A DNA stretch of 34,389 bases from Bacteroides sp. (GCA_030151635.1 JASLDF010000223.1:1-34389); one strand, 5' to 3'; numbered from the stretch's first letter, positions 1 through 8,591 are shown. Notes: generated by a model from the letters alone, not told the origin. A program made the numbers and translations.

Positions 1-740
1 AAATAGGCTAGTTGCTTTCCGCTTTCATCAAATACAGGAGTCTTATACTCATAGAATCCTTTTGATAAGAGTTGTTTCGTTTTACTATCTAGGTCGAATA
101 GGAAAAGTTCTTTCTCTTTGTTTATAGTATCTTTTTTAGCAGGCTTAGTAATTATTGCTAGTCGGTTACCTTGCTTATTAAATATATATTGATCTACGTT
201 ATTGATAGTATCATTCCAATTTGTTCCAAATTGTTTGATAATTAAAGGGTTGTTTAATTTTAAGCTATCTGCATTGTAGATTATGCTATCTGGCATGTAA
301 GCAAAATAGGTGTTGCTTTCTTTTCCTTTTTTATAAGATTTGATTTTACCTAAGTTCTCAACATTAAATTGGGGTAGTTGAGCAACAAAAAGGGAATCAT
401 TTAAAGCTTTCTTCTTAGCACTTTTGTTCTTCTTGTTGGCTTTTTCTTGTGCAAATGTAGGCTTGATCTTTCCAATTACGAACTTCTCGTTAGGAGTGAT
501 TTGGGCATTGTATCCACGATTAATTACATTCTTTTTGTTGTTTTTTAAGTTATAGATGTTTAAAACACCATCTCCTTCCTGAGGTTCAACTTGAAAAATT
601 GCAAAAGTGCCTTGGTCTGATACGTTGGTGTTGCGTGTACTCTGCCAACCATCATACACCGTGTGGTCAAGCGGTTTCTTTTGAGCAAAAGAGACTATTG
701 ATAGTGCCCCTAAGCATAAAATTAATGATATTCTTTTCAC
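1..740 (-). CDS. S9-type (prolyl oligopeptidase-like) peptidase, N-terminal part
   Basis: The reading frame runs open from a GTG at 738-740 to the left edge of the window, so only about 246 N-terminal residues are visible. The start is GTG because an in-frame TAA lies 27 nt upstream and no ATG intervenes. The protein opens with a signal peptide (MKRISLILCLGALSIVSFA, then Q), and the mature part begins KKPLDHTVYDGW. This opening, followed by repeated short beta-rich stretches that read like beta-propeller blades, matches my memory of exported Bacteroidota prolyl-oligopeptidase/DPP-like S9 peptidases. A lysine-rich linker (KANKKNKSAKKK) interrupts the propeller region. The catalytic alpha/beta-hydrolase domain would lie outside the window, so activity cannot be judged. 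Family assignment is moderate; export is well supported. Confidence 0.65.
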   Translation of the reverse strand, partial: MKRISLILCLGALSIVSFAQKKPLDHTVYDGWQSTRNTNVSDQGTFAIFQVEPQEGDGVLNIYNLKNNKKNVINRGYNAQITPNEKFVIGKIKPTFAQEKANKKNKSAKKKALNDSLFVAQLPQFNVENLGKIKSYKKGKESNTYFAYMPDSIIYNADSLKLNNPLIIKQFGTNWNDTINNVDQYIFNKQGNRLAIITKPAKKDTINKEKELFLFDLDSKTKQLLSKGFYEYKTPVFDESGKQLAY

Positions 741-1146
741 TTTGATTAGTTTAGTATTGTCTAATTAGTTGTTTAAATTTAGAATACGAATATACAATAT
801 CATTTTGTTATTTATGTAGTTTTTGGTATAACGATGCGTACGAAAAAATGCATATTCATATGAAATGTTGTTTGTGTTGACATTAATATTTGGATAATTA
901 CAGCCTTATGATGTGTGATGTTGTAGAACTAGATATGTGAAAACATCTTGATAAATATGTATAGATATGCGTTATTGGTGCATAATGTTAAGCCTGATGA
1001 CATTTGTTTGACAGATTTATCCATTCAAAACTTAATAATATTAAATATAGAGGCTACATTATGATAATACAAAGTTCTAAATAGAAGAATTTTGATATAT
1101 AATTGTATCTTTGTTGACTAACATTTAATTTAGTATTTACTTTACT
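741..1146. other. Divergent intergenic region, AT-rich
   Basis: About 400 nt between the leftward peptidase gene and rightward ftsE. I see no ORF with coding character and no strong hairpin. On the minus strand a near-match to the -7 box (TATATTCG, 787-794) lies 47 nt upstream of the peptidase GTG. On the plus strand the ftsE -7 box is listed separately. The rest is AT-rich sequence without a recognisable feature. Confidence 0.5.
1106..1113 (+). promoter_or_regulatory. Candidate -7 promoter box for ftsE
   Basis: TATCTTTG fits the Bacteroidota consensus TAnnTTTG exactly and lies about 63 nt upstream of the preferred ftsE ATG at 1177. No TTTG is found at the usual 19-21 nt upstream, so only half of the promoter is supported. 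Confidence 0.4.
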
Positions 1147-1176
1147 TTGAATGAGGTAATAGCTACTAAAAGAATA

Positions 1177-1878
1177 ATGACACTAGTTGAATATAAAGAG
1201 GTTACGGTATCTTGTCCGAATAGGTCACTTCTGGAAAATATTAATATTTTATGGAGTGCAGGAAGCTTTGTCTATTTGATAGGCCAAGTCGGGACAGGTA
1301 AGTCAATCTTGTTAAAAACAATGTATGCAGATTATCCATTATCAAGTGGAGAAGCATCTGTAGCCGGATTTTCCTTGAATCGTTTGATGAATAAGGATAT
1401 CCCTTATCTTAGACGTAAACTAGGTGTTGTTGTTCAGAATTATCGACTGTTTGATAATCAAACGGTAGCTGCCAATTTAAGTTTTTGCTTGCAAAGCATT
1501 GAACTCAAAGATTGGACTGAAATTATAAAACGAGTTACTGAAGTACTTGAATTTGTGGGAATGCAGGGGAGTGAGGATAAATTTCCTTATGAACTATCGG
1601 AAGGAGAAAAGCAAAAAATTGCTATTGCTCGTGCCATAATGAATAAACCCTCTGTAATTATTATCGATGAGCCTACGGGAAATTTGGATGTCCAGTCGAT
1701 TAAAGCTATCATGCAGATGTTACATAAATATGCAAATGAGAATAATAGCTTAGTTGTAATGGCTACCCACAATTTACAAGTGGTTCGTGAATTTCCAGGA
1801 GAAGTTTACTTAATCAACGATAAGACCATGACGAATGTAACAGAACGTTTTTATTCAAAAAGTAATTTAAGAAAGTAA
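1177..1878 (+). CDS. ftsE: FtsE-like cell-division ABC transporter ATPase
   Basis: This is a 233-residue cytoplasmic ABC ATPase. The Walker A loop is GQVGTGKS (residues 36-43), the signature reads LSEGEKQ, and Walker B plus the following motif read VIIIDEPTGNLD. The ATG at 1177 is preferred over the in-frame TTG at 1147, because family members begin just ahead of the VEYK/V strand and the extra ten residues look unconserved. FtsE pairs with the membrane protein FtsX to control cell-wall hydrolysis at the septum. No ftsX lies nearby. The signature LSEGEKQ differs from the usual LSGGEQQ at two positions. lysC follows after 30 nt, so the two may be co-transcribed. A LolD-type ATPase is the main alternative. 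Confidence 0.8.
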   Translation: MTLVEYKEVTVSCPNRSLLENINILWSAGSFVYLIGQVGTGKSILLKTMYADYPLSSGEASVAGFSLNRLMNKDIPYLRRKLGVVVQNYRLFDNQTVAANLSFCLQSIELKDWTEIIKRVTEVLEFVGMQGSEDKFPYELSEGEKQKIAIARAIMNKPSVIIIDEPTGNLDVQSIKAIMQMLHKYANENNSLVVMATHNLQVVREFPGEVYLINDKTMTNVTERFYSKSNLRK

Positions 1879-1908
1879 TACTTAACCATTTAAAATAGCG
1901 TAGCGAAA

Positions 1909-3231
1909 ATGAAAATTTTAAAGTTTGGAGGAACCTCAGTTGGTAGCCCAGAGCGCATCAAAGAAGTAGCCAAATTAATTTTGAAAGGAGATAAAGATAT
2001 TATAGTGCTTTCTGCTATGTCGGGTACTACTAATACATTGGTCGAAATTTCTGATTATTTGTATAAAAAGAATCCTGAAGGTGCTAACGAGATTATTAAT
2101 AATCTTGAGGCTAAATACAGAAAGCATGTGGATGAACTTTATAGTACAGCAGAATTTAAGAAAAAATGTGCTGAGCTAATAAAGTCTCACTTTGACTATA
2201 TTCGCTCTTTTACAAAAGACCTTTTTACGCTATTTGAAGAGAAAGTTGTTTTGGCTCAGGGTGAGCTTATGTCGACTGCGATGGTAAACTTCTATTTACA
2301 AGAGCAAGGTATTAAGTCTATTTTGCTTCCTGCATTGGAATTTATGCGTACCGACAAGAATGCCGATCCTGATCCAGTTTACATAAAGGAAAAGCTTCAA
2401 AACCAATTGGAACTTCACCAAGATGCAGAAATATTTATAACTCAAGGTTATATCTGTAGAAATGCGTATGGTGAAATTGATAACCTTCAACGTGGTGGTA
2501 GTGATTATACAGCCTCGTTGATTGGTGCAGCAGTCAATGCATCGGAAATCCAAATTTGGACAGACATTGATGGTATGCATAACAATGATCCTCGCATTGT
2601 TAACAATACGCAACCAGTGCGTCATCTTCAATTTGAAGAAGCTGCAGAGTTAGCTTATTTTGGTGCTAAAATTTTACACCCTACATGTATTCAGCCTGCA
2701 AAATATGCAAATATTCCTGTTAGACTATTGAATACTATGGATCCTGAAGCACCAGGAACATTGGTTAGTAATGAATCAGAGGAAGGTAAAATAAAAGCTG
2801 TTGCAGCTAAAGATAACATTACTGCAATTAAAATTAAATCTAGCCGAATGCTTTTGGCTCATGGATTCTTGCGTAAAGTTTTTGAAATCTTTGAAAGCTA
2901 CCAAACATCAATCGATATGATTTGTACTTCAGAAGTTGGCGTGTCTGTTACCATTGACAACACTAAACACCTGAACGAAATCTTGAACGATTTGAAAAAA
3001 TATGGTACAGTCACCGTTGATGAGGATATGTGTATCATCTGTGTTGTTGGAGATTTGAAATGGGAGAATGTAGGTTTTGAAGCGAAAGCTTTAGATGCCA
3101 TGAGAGATCTTCCCGTTCGTATGATTTCTTTCGGAGGAAGTAACTATAATATTTCTTTTTTAATTCGTAAAGAGGATAAGAATATAGCACTTCAGCAGTT
3201 GAGCGACAAACTTTTTAATGGTAAGAACTAA
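1909..3231 (+). CDS. lysC: Aspartate kinase (monofunctional, lysine-sensitive type)
   Basis: Phosphorylates aspartate, the first step towards lysine, diaminopimelate, threonine and methionine (EC 2.7.2.4). The protein of 440 residues starts with the kinase motif KFGGTSVGS and carries the RGGSDYTASLIGAA segment and the WTDIDGMHNNDPR motif of the amino-acid kinase fold (about residues 1-275). Two ACT-type regulatory segments follow (about 305-375 and 380-440). It is not fused to homoserine dehydrogenase. lysA lies directly downstream, separated by a large hairpin (3259-3307), which suggests that the two lysine-pathway genes are linked but transcribed at different levels. The ATG at 1909 gives the normal start immediately before KFGG. 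Confidence 0.95.
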   Translation: MKILKFGGTSVGSPERIKEVAKLILKGDKDIIVLSAMSGTTNTLVEISDYLYKKNPEGANEIINNLEAKYRKHVDELYSTAEFKKKCAELIKSHFDYIRSFTKDLFTLFEEKVVLAQGELMSTAMVNFYLQEQGIKSILLPALEFMRTDKNADPDPVYIKEKLQNQLELHQDAEIFITQGYICRNAYGEIDNLQRGGSDYTASLIGAAVNASEIQIWTDIDGMHNNDPRIVNNTQPVRHLQFEEAAELAYFGAKILHPTCIQPAKYANIPVRLLNTMDPEAPGTLVSNESEEGKIKAVAAKDNITAIKIKSSRMLLAHGFLRKVFEIFESYQTSIDMICTSEVGVSVTIDNTKHLNEILNDLKKYGTVTVDEDMCIICVVGDLKWENVGFEAKALDAMRDLPVRMISFGGSNYNISFLIRKEDKNIALQQLSDKLFNGKN

Positions 3232-3258
3232 TTATATAATTAAGTAATCACTATAAAT

Positions 3259-3307
3259 AGCGTTTTTATCCCCCTTAAGTTATTAAGTCGGCTAAAAACG
3301 CTTTTTT
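3259..3307 (+). terminator. Long hairpin with T tract between lysC and lysA (terminator or attenuator)
   Basis: A perfect 10-bp outer stem (AGCGTTTTTA, 3259-3268, with TAAAAACGCT, 3293-3302) encloses an inner 5-bp stem (CTTAA with TTAAG, 3274-3278 and 3283-3287). The outer arm runs into six T residues (3302-3307). The lysA ATG is only 16 nt beyond the T tract, and no TAnnTTTG box lies between the two genes. This favours partial termination or attenuation over a simple operon end. Confidence 0.75.
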
Positions 3308-3322
3308 AATATCAAATTTCTT

Positions 3323-4483
3323 ATGAAAGGACATTTCCCTATTGACCAATTTCATAACCTAGAGACTCCCTTTTACTACTACGATACAACTGTTTTACAA
3401 GATACACTCGATTCGATTAAACATGAACTTAGTGATCGTGATCAATATCATGTTCATTATGCAATGAAGGCGAATGTAAATCCTGAAGTTTTGAAAATTA
3501 TCAAGACGAATGGATTGGGTGCCGATTGTGTGAGTGGTGGTGAAATTCGTGCCGCTGTTCAAGCTGGTTTTACACCCGATAAGATTGTTTTTGCAGGTGT
3601 TGGTAAAGCAGATTGGGAAATAAACTTAGGGCTCGATTTAAACATCTTTTGCTTTAACGTTGAATCAATTGAAGAGTTGGAAATTATAAATGAGCTGGCA
3701 CTTGTCAAAGAGGTAGTGGCACGTGTTTGTTTACGTGTAAATCCGAATCTACGTGCTCATACCCACGCTAATATTGCTACGGGACATGCTGAAAACAAGT
3801 TTGGTATTAGCCTAGGCGAGTTAGATAAAGTAATGGATCAGATTCCTAATTTAAAAGGGATTGAATTCATTGGTCTACATTTTCATATAGGATCGCAGCT
3901 TTTAGATATGTCGGATTATACGGCTTTGTGTAATCGAGTAAATGGAATTATGGATGATTTAGAAACTCGAGGAGTGAAATTGCCACACATTAATGTAGGT
4001 GGTGGTTTAGGTATTGATTATTCGCACCCCAACCGACTACCAATTCCTAATTTTGCAGCGTATTTTGATGTCTTTGAAATGAATTTACGATTAAGACCTT
4101 ATCAAACTTTACATTTTGAATTGGGTAGATCCATTGTTGGACAATGCGGTACGCTGATTTCTAGAGTTCTTTATGTGAAGCAAGGTGTAAATAAAAAATT
4201 TGCTATTCTGGATGCTGGTATGACAGACTTAATTCGTCCTGCATTGTATCAAGCATATCATAAGATTGAGAATATATCATCTGAAGATGTGGTTGAGGCT
4301 TATGATGTGGTTGGTCCTGTTTGTGAATCATCTGATGTGTTTGGAAAAGCAGTGGATTTAAATAAAGTGAATCGTGGAGATTTTATAGCAATTCGCTCGG
4401 CTGGTGCGTATGGAGAAGTAATGACTTCGCAATATAATTGCCGTCCAATTCCAAATTCTTTTACTTCGGACGAATTTATTTAA
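3323..4483 (+). CDS. lysA: Diaminopimelate decarboxylase
   Basis: A PLP-dependent fold-type III decarboxylase that converts meso-diaminopimelate to L-lysine (EC 4.1.1.20). The 386 residues match the family length in this phylum. Visible motifs are HYAMKANVN with the PLP lysine at residue 49, GADCVSGGEI, the HFHIGSQL strand, the phosphate-binding GGGLGIDY, ELGRSIVGQCG, the active-site CESSDVFGK and the C-terminal GAYGEVMTSQYN. It follows lysC, so the window holds the first and last enzymes of lysine synthesis. Its start lies 16 nt after a terminator-like hairpin, so expression probably depends on read-through. A different PLP decarboxylase is unlikely, because the CESSD and GAYG motifs are typical of LysA. 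Confidence 0.95.
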   Translation: MKGHFPIDQFHNLETPFYYYDTTVLQDTLDSIKHELSDRDQYHVHYAMKANVNPEVLKIIKTNGLGADCVSGGEIRAAVQAGFTPDKIVFAGVGKADWEINLGLDLNIFCFNVESIEELEIINELALVKEVVARVCLRVNPNLRAHTHANIATGHAENKFGISLGELDKVMDQIPNLKGIEFIGLHFHIGSQLLDMSDYTALCNRVNGIMDDLETRGVKLPHINVGGGLGIDYSHPNRLPIPNFAAYFDVFEMNLRLRPYQTLHFELGRSIVGQCGTLISRVLYVKQGVNKKFAILDAGMTDLIRPALYQAYHKIENISSEDVVEAYDVVGPVCESSDVFGKAVDLNKVNRGDFIAIRSAGAYGEVMTSQYNCRPIPNSFTSDEFI

Positions 4484-4549
4484 AACAATAATAGAACTTC
4501 TTTGTTTACTAGGTACATTTAAGTAACAAACTCATTTAAATATCAAATT

Positions 4550-5038
4550 ATGAAAATTTCAAGAACACTAGAAGCGGTGATGAATGAACAAATCACAGCT
4601 GAATTATGGTCGTCAAATCTATACCTGTCAATGGCTTTCTACATGGAGAAAGAAGGATATGCTGGTTTCTCAAAATGGTTATACGAACAATCTAATGAAG
4701 AAAAACAACATGCTGAAGGTTTTGCTCACTACCTAATTACAAGAGGTGGTACTGCGAAAGTAGATCAATTAAATGTTGTTCCAGAGGGTTGGGGCTCAGT
4801 TTTAGAAGTATTCGAAAACGTGTATAAACACGAATGTCATATTTCAGAAATGATTAACAAAATCATGGGAATGGCTATTGCTGAAAAAGATTATGCTACT
4901 CAAGACTTTATCATGACATTTGTTCGTGAACAAGTTGAAGAAGAATCTACATCAGAAGAATTGGTACAACGTATTAAACAAGCTGACGGTAATTTACTGT
5001 TTCTTGATAAATACATGGAAGATTCAAATAGAAGATAA
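4550..5038 (+). CDS. ftnA: Non-haem ferritin
   Basis: Iron-storage protein of 162 residues, the usual size for bacterial FtnA-type ferritin. It takes up Fe(II), oxidises it at a dinuclear ferroxidase centre and stores the mineral inside a 24-subunit shell. Candidate ferroxidase ligands are Glu18 (in NEQITAELW), Glu51 and His54 (in EEKQHAEGF), and the later EQVEEE cluster. No haem-ligating methionine typical of bacterioferritin stands out. The gene has its own leader of 66 nt after lysA, with a near-match to the -7 box (TACATTTA, 4514-4521), and is closed by a T-tailed hairpin at 5084-5120. It is probably transcribed alone; no Fur-type operator was recognised. Confidence 0.93.
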   Translation: MKISRTLEAVMNEQITAELWSSNLYLSMAFYMEKEGYAGFSKWLYEQSNEEKQHAEGFAHYLITRGGTAKVDQLNVVPEGWGSVLEVFENVYKHECHISEMINKIMGMAIAEKDYATQDFIMTFVREQVEEESTSEELVQRIKQADGNLLFLDKYMEDSNRR

Positions 5039-5083
5039 AAATAGGCATAAATAACATTGAGTTATTTACTATTTTGAAAAATG

Positions 5084-5120
5084 AAAAAAGGCTTTAGAAA
5101 TTATTCTAAGGCCTTTTTTT
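5084..5120 (+). terminator. Rho-independent terminator of the ferritin gene
   Basis: A 12-bp stem (5088-5099 with 5104-5115, one G-T pair) with a 4-nt loop is preceded by an A run and followed by seven T residues. It lies 46 nt after the ferritin stop codon. Confidence 0.85.
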
Positions 5121-5142
5121 ATATCCTCTAGGGTAGATGGGT

Positions 5143-5201
5143 TGTCTTACTAAGAAGAGTGAGTCTTCTTTGAAAGAGAACTCACACTTCTTAGTAAGAC
5201 A
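5143..5201. repeat. 59-nt near-perfect intergenic palindrome
   Basis: The outer arms TGTCTTACTAAGAAG and CTTCTTAGTAAGACA are exact inverse complements, followed after one unpaired base on each side by GTGAGT and ACTCAC. The centre (CTTCTTT/AAAGAGA) pairs with one mismatch and one G-T. No T tract follows on either strand, so it does not look like a simple terminator. It lies between the ferritin terminator and the kbl terminator. The rest of this gap (5202-5331) shows nothing recognisable. Its central 21 nt match 34220-34240 at 19 positions. Confidence 0.6.
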
Positions 5202-5331
5202 GGAATTACAAGTTATAATAATATGGCTATTTGGTTTGATTTTAGTCAAGTATTCTCTGTGAAGTAGAAAACGACTAGGTTCAAATTATTCGTACTTAAA
5301 TTGTTACTCAATTGAAATATCTTGATGAGCT

Positions 5332-5382
5332 AGAAAAAGAAAAAGCACTCATCTACGTTTACGAACGTAGATGAGTGCTTTT
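5332..5382 (-). terminator. Terminator of kbl (19-bp perfect stem)
   Basis: Arms 5341-5359 and 5364-5382 are perfectly complementary (core GCACTCATCTACGTT) around the loop TACG. Read leftwards, the stem runs into a T-rich tail, the complement of the A-rich stretch from 5332. It lies 31 nt past the kbl stop. Confidence 0.85.
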
Positions 5383-5412
5383 GTTATGTTGTTGTGTAAA
5401 AGAGCTTTACAC

Positions 5413-6600
5413 TTATTTAATTGTGCCTAATTCTTTACCAATTTTAATAAATGCATTGATGCATTTATCTAGCTGTTCTTGGTTATGACCCGCTGAAAGT
5501 TGTACACGGATACGTGCTTCATTTTTAGGTACTACTGGGTAGTAGAAACCTGTAACATAAATGCCTTCGTCAAGCATTTTTGTAGCAAAATTTTGAGACA
5601 GCTTAGCATCATAAAGCATAACTGCACAGATTGCACTTTGTGTTGGTTTGATATCAAAACCAGCTGCAAGCATTTTATCTCTAAAGTAAGTTACATTTTC
5701 TGCAAGTTTATCGTGAAATGCATTGTTCTCTTTAAGCATTTTAAAGACTTCAATACTAGCACCGATAATTGAAGGAGCTAATGAGTTTGAGAAAAGATAA
5801 GGACGGCTACGTTGGCGTAGAAGGTCGATAATCTCTTTCTTACCAGTAGTAAATCCACCCATAGCACCACCAAAAGCTTTACCTAAAGTGCCAGTGTAAA
5901 TATCAACACGTTTGTAGGTGTCATAAAGCTCGCTAACTCCATGGCCAGTCGCACCTACTACCCCAGCAGAGTGAGATTCGTCTACCATTACAAGTGCATC
6001 ATATTTTTCTGCTAGGTCGCAGATTTTATCCATTGGAGCCACATTTCCATCCATTGAGAATACGCCATCAGTAACAATAATTCTGAAGCGTTGTGCTTGT
6101 GCTTCTTGTAAACACTTTTCAAGGTCGCCCATGTCAGCATTAGCATATCTATATCTTTTAGCTTTACATAGACGCACACCATCAATAATGGAAGCGTGGT
6201 TTAATGAGTCTGAAATAATAGCATCTTCATCAGAAAATAAAGGCTCGAAGATACCACCATTTGCATCAAAACAAGATGAGTAAAGAATGGTGTCTTCAGT
6301 CTTGAAATAATCAGATACAAGAGCTTCAAGTTCTTTGTGAATATCTTGAGTTCCACAGATGAAACGTACAGACGACATTCCAAATCCTCTATTTGATAGT
6401 GCTTTCTTGGCAGCTTCAACGACACGCGGGTTGTTCGATAAGCCAAGGTAGTTGTTTGCACAAAAGTTAAGAACTTCTTTGTTCTTTACTGTAATTGCTG
6501 CTTGTTGAGGACTAGAAATAAGTCTTTCTTCTTTGTAAAGACCTGCATCTTTAATCTCGGCCAACGTATTGGTGAGATGTTGTTTCAATTTTCCGTACAT
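5413..6600 (-). CDS. kbl: 2-amino-3-ketobutyrate CoA ligase (glycine C-acetyltransferase)
   Basis: PLP-dependent alpha-oxoamine synthase of 395 residues, the standard length. It splits 2-amino-3-ketobutyrate with CoA into glycine and acetyl-CoA (EC 2.3.1.29). Motifs seen are NFCANNYLGLS near residue 45, the VDESHSAG strand with the cofactor aspartate at 207, and TGTLGKAFGG with the Schiff-base lysine at 241. It is divergently arranged from a threonine dehydrogenase gene (start 6752), whose unstable product is its substrate. This context favours Kbl over serine palmitoyltransferase or KAPA synthase, which share the fold. The 151-nt shared upstream region shows no exact TAnnTTTG box for either gene. 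Confidence 0.94.
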   Translation of the reverse strand: MYGKLKQHLTNTLAEIKDAGLYKEERLISSPQQAAITVKNKEVLNFCANNYLGLSNNPRVVEAAKKALSNRGFGMSSVRFICGTQDIHKELEALVSDYFKTEDTILYSSCFDANGGIFEPLFSDEDAIISDSLNHASIIDGVRLCKAKRYRYANADMGDLEKCLQEAQAQRFRIIVTDGVFSMDGNVAPMDKICDLAEKYDALVMVDESHSAGVVGATGHGVSELYDTYKRVDIYTGTLGKAFGGAMGGFTTGKKEIIDLLRQRSRPYLFSNSLAPSIIGASIEVFKMLKENNAFHDKLAENVTYFRDKMLAAGFDIKPTQSAICAVMLYDAKLSQNFATKMLDEGIYVTGFYYPVVPKNEARIRVQLSAGHNQEQLDKCINAFIKIGKELGTIK

Positions 6601-6751
6601 AGACTTTAATGTTTTATATATTAAATATTGCCTTTATACAAAGGACATCATTTTTCGGGTAATAAACAATAACGTTTAATATTAAATATGAGAAAAAAAT
6701 ACTTACTTTGTCTTACTAATTGTTTTAACTAATCTCATAATAAGAGTTTCA

Positions 6752-7705
6752 ATGAAAAATATTTTCGTTATTGGAGCGACGGGGCAGATTGGCTCAGAAC
6801 TCACTATGGCTTTGCGTAAGGAATATGGTAACGACCATGTAGTAGCAGGTTATATCAAAGGTGCAGAACCTAAAGGTGAATTAAAAGAGTCGGGCCCTTC
6901 AGAGTTGGCTGATGTTACGAACACAGATCAGTTGGCTGCTGTAATCAAAAAATACAATATCGATTCAATTTACAATCTTGCCGCGTTACTTTCGGTGGTG
7001 GCAGAGTCTAAACCTCGTTTGGCTTGGAACATCGGTATTGATGGGTTGTGGAATGTGTTAGATTTAGCGCATGAAAATAAGTGTGCTGTATTTACACCAA
7101 GTTCGATTGGCTCTTTTGGTCAAGGGACTCCTGCATTTAAAACCCCACAAGATACAATTCAACGTCCTAGAACGATGTATGGTATCTCTAAAGTAACTAC
7201 TGAAATGTTAAGTGATTATTATCATTTGAAGTACGGTGTAGATACTCGTGCGGTTCGTTTTCCAGGCATTATTTCGAATGTAACACCTCCAGGAGGCGGA
7301 ACAACCGATTATGCAGTTGATATTTACTATTCTGCAGTTAAGGGTGAGAAATTCATTTGCCCAATTAAGGAAGGTACATTAATGGATATGATGTACATGC
7401 CTGATGCTCTTCGTGGAGCAATGCAGTTGATGGAAGCAGATCCTTCAAAACTTATTCATAGAAATGCATTTAATATCGCTTCTATGAGCTTTGATCCACA
7501 AGAGATTTATAATGAAATAAAAAAACATGTTCCTTCTTTCGAAATGGAATATCAAGTAGATCCTTTGAAACAATCTATAGCTAATAGCTGGCCAGATTGT
7601 ATGGATGATACTTGTGCTCGTAACGAATGGGGATGGAAGCCAGAATACGACTTATCTTCAATGACGGTTGATATGTTGGATAAATTGTCAAAACGTTTAA
7701 AATAA
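6752..7705 (+). CDS. tdh: L-threonine 3-dehydrogenase, SDR (epimerase-like) type
   Basis: NAD-dependent extended short-chain dehydrogenase of 317 residues. The N-terminal Rossmann motif is GATGQIG (residues 8-14), and the catalytic pair is Tyr143/Lys147 in YGISK. The long conserved stretches NLAALLSVVAE, the GSFGQGTP region, FPGIIS and PGGGTTDYAV are, as I remember them, typical of the SDR-type threonine dehydrogenases of Bacteroidota and animals. These are unrelated to the zinc-dependent E. coli Tdh. The enzyme oxidises threonine to 2-amino-3-ketobutyrate, the substrate of the divergently transcribed kbl. A generic sugar epimerase is the alternative, but the kbl neighbour argues against it. 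It leads a closely spaced rightward gene run. Confidence 0.93.
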   Translation: MKNIFVIGATGQIGSELTMALRKEYGNDHVVAGYIKGAEPKGELKESGPSELADVTNTDQLAAVIKKYNIDSIYNLAALLSVVAESKPRLAWNIGIDGLWNVLDLAHENKCAVFTPSSIGSFGQGTPAFKTPQDTIQRPRTMYGISKVTTEMLSDYYHLKYGVDTRAVRFPGIISNVTPPGGGTTDYAVDIYYSAVKGEKFICPIKEGTLMDMMYMPDALRGAMQLMEADPSKLIHRNAFNIASMSFDPQEIYNEIKKHVPSFEMEYQVDPLKQSIANSWPDCMDDTCARNEWGWKPEYDLSSMTVDMLDKLSKRLK

Positions 7706-7715
7706 ATAAGATTCT

Positions 7716-8591
7716 ATGTTTAAGTTTTCAAAGATTCATAAAATAGTTGTTTTAGGCTGTATGTTACTTTTGGTAGCATGCAAAGGAGAGCAAAAAAAAG
7801 CTGGGCCAGAAAATAATTATGAAAATGAAAATTTGTATTCCGATGATTTTGTCTTGGAAGATACGACAGGAGCAGATTTTTCTGGAGAGCCTTATTCTAT
7901 GGGGCTCGATGGATCTTTTGATGACTTCGTCTTTGCATATGCAGCGAACAAAGAATTTCAGAAACAAAGAACACAGTTTCCACTTTGGGTAATTGATATC
8001 GAAAAAGGGGATACTGTGCTTCTTGAAAAGTCTGAGTGGAACGATGATTCTCTTTTCCCATTGAGAAACTTCTATACTATAATGTATGATAAAGAAGAGG
8101 ATATGGAGTTTGTTAGTGAACCAAATTTAATTAGGGCTCAGGTTGAAAGCATCTATTTGGAAGATAAACTAACAAAAGTTTACCATTTCTTGAAAGAGAA
8201 TGATATTTGGATGTTGCACGATATCACTTTAAATCATTTGGAGGAGTATCGCAATGAAGAGTTTGTGAACTTTTATAAGAAATTTGCAAACGATTCGGTT
8301 TTTCAAACAGCTCGTTTAGCAGAAACTCTTGAATATGTTACAAGTGATCCGAATGACGATTTTGAAATTTTAGAAACATCCTTAACTCCAGAAGACTGGT
8401 GTACGATGCGTCCAATGTTGCCTGGCGACCGATTGTTGAATATTAACTACGGTCAGGTGAATAGTCCGTTATCGACAATGAAGATTTTGGCTGTTAAAGG
8501 AATTGGTACAGGCTTTTCAAACGTGTTCTTCTTCCGTTTAAATAGTAAAGAGAAATGGGAGTTGTTTAAGTTTGACGATGTTGGTGTTTGA
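7716..8591 (+). CDS. DUF4348-like lipoprotein
   Basis: A 291-residue envelope protein. The N-terminus is a lipoprotein signal with lipobox LLVAC and lipidation cysteine at residue 22, followed by an acidic, flexible stretch to about residue 55. The folded part begins near SFDDFVFAYAANKEFQ and contains FPLW, LPGDRLLNINYGQ and a C-terminal FSNVFFFRLN strand. This pattern resembles the DUF4348 proteins of Bacteroidales as I recall them; no catalytic motif is visible and the function is unknown. It starts 10 nt after the threonine dehydrogenase stop and ends 14 nt before the murB ATG, so it is almost certainly co-transcribed with both. The murB linkage is only weak support for a role in envelope maintenance. 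Confidence 0.8.
   Translation: MFKFSKIHKIVVLGCMLLLVACKGEQKKAGPENNYENENLYSDDFVLEDTTGADFSGEPYSMGLDGSFDDFVFAYAANKEFQKQRTQFPLWVIDIEKGDTVLLEKSEWNDDSLFPLRNFYTIMYDKEEDMEFVSEPNLIRAQVESIYLEDKLTKVYHFLKENDIWMLHDITLNHLEEYRNEEFVNFYKKFANDSVFQTARLAETLEYVTSDPNDDFEILETSLTPEDWCTMRPMLPGDRLLNINYGQVNSPLSTMKILAVKGIGTGFSNVFFFRLNSKEKWELFKFDDVGV

Noticed and set aside
1147..1176. Upstream TTG start for ftsE
   Set aside because: Adds ten residues with no family counterpart; the ATG at 1177 gives the normal N-terminus.
5413..7705. Shared regulatory palindrome for the divergent kbl and tdh promoters
   Set aside because: Only AT-rich partial inverted repeats were found in 6601-6751 and no exact -7 box on either strand, so no specific site can be supported.
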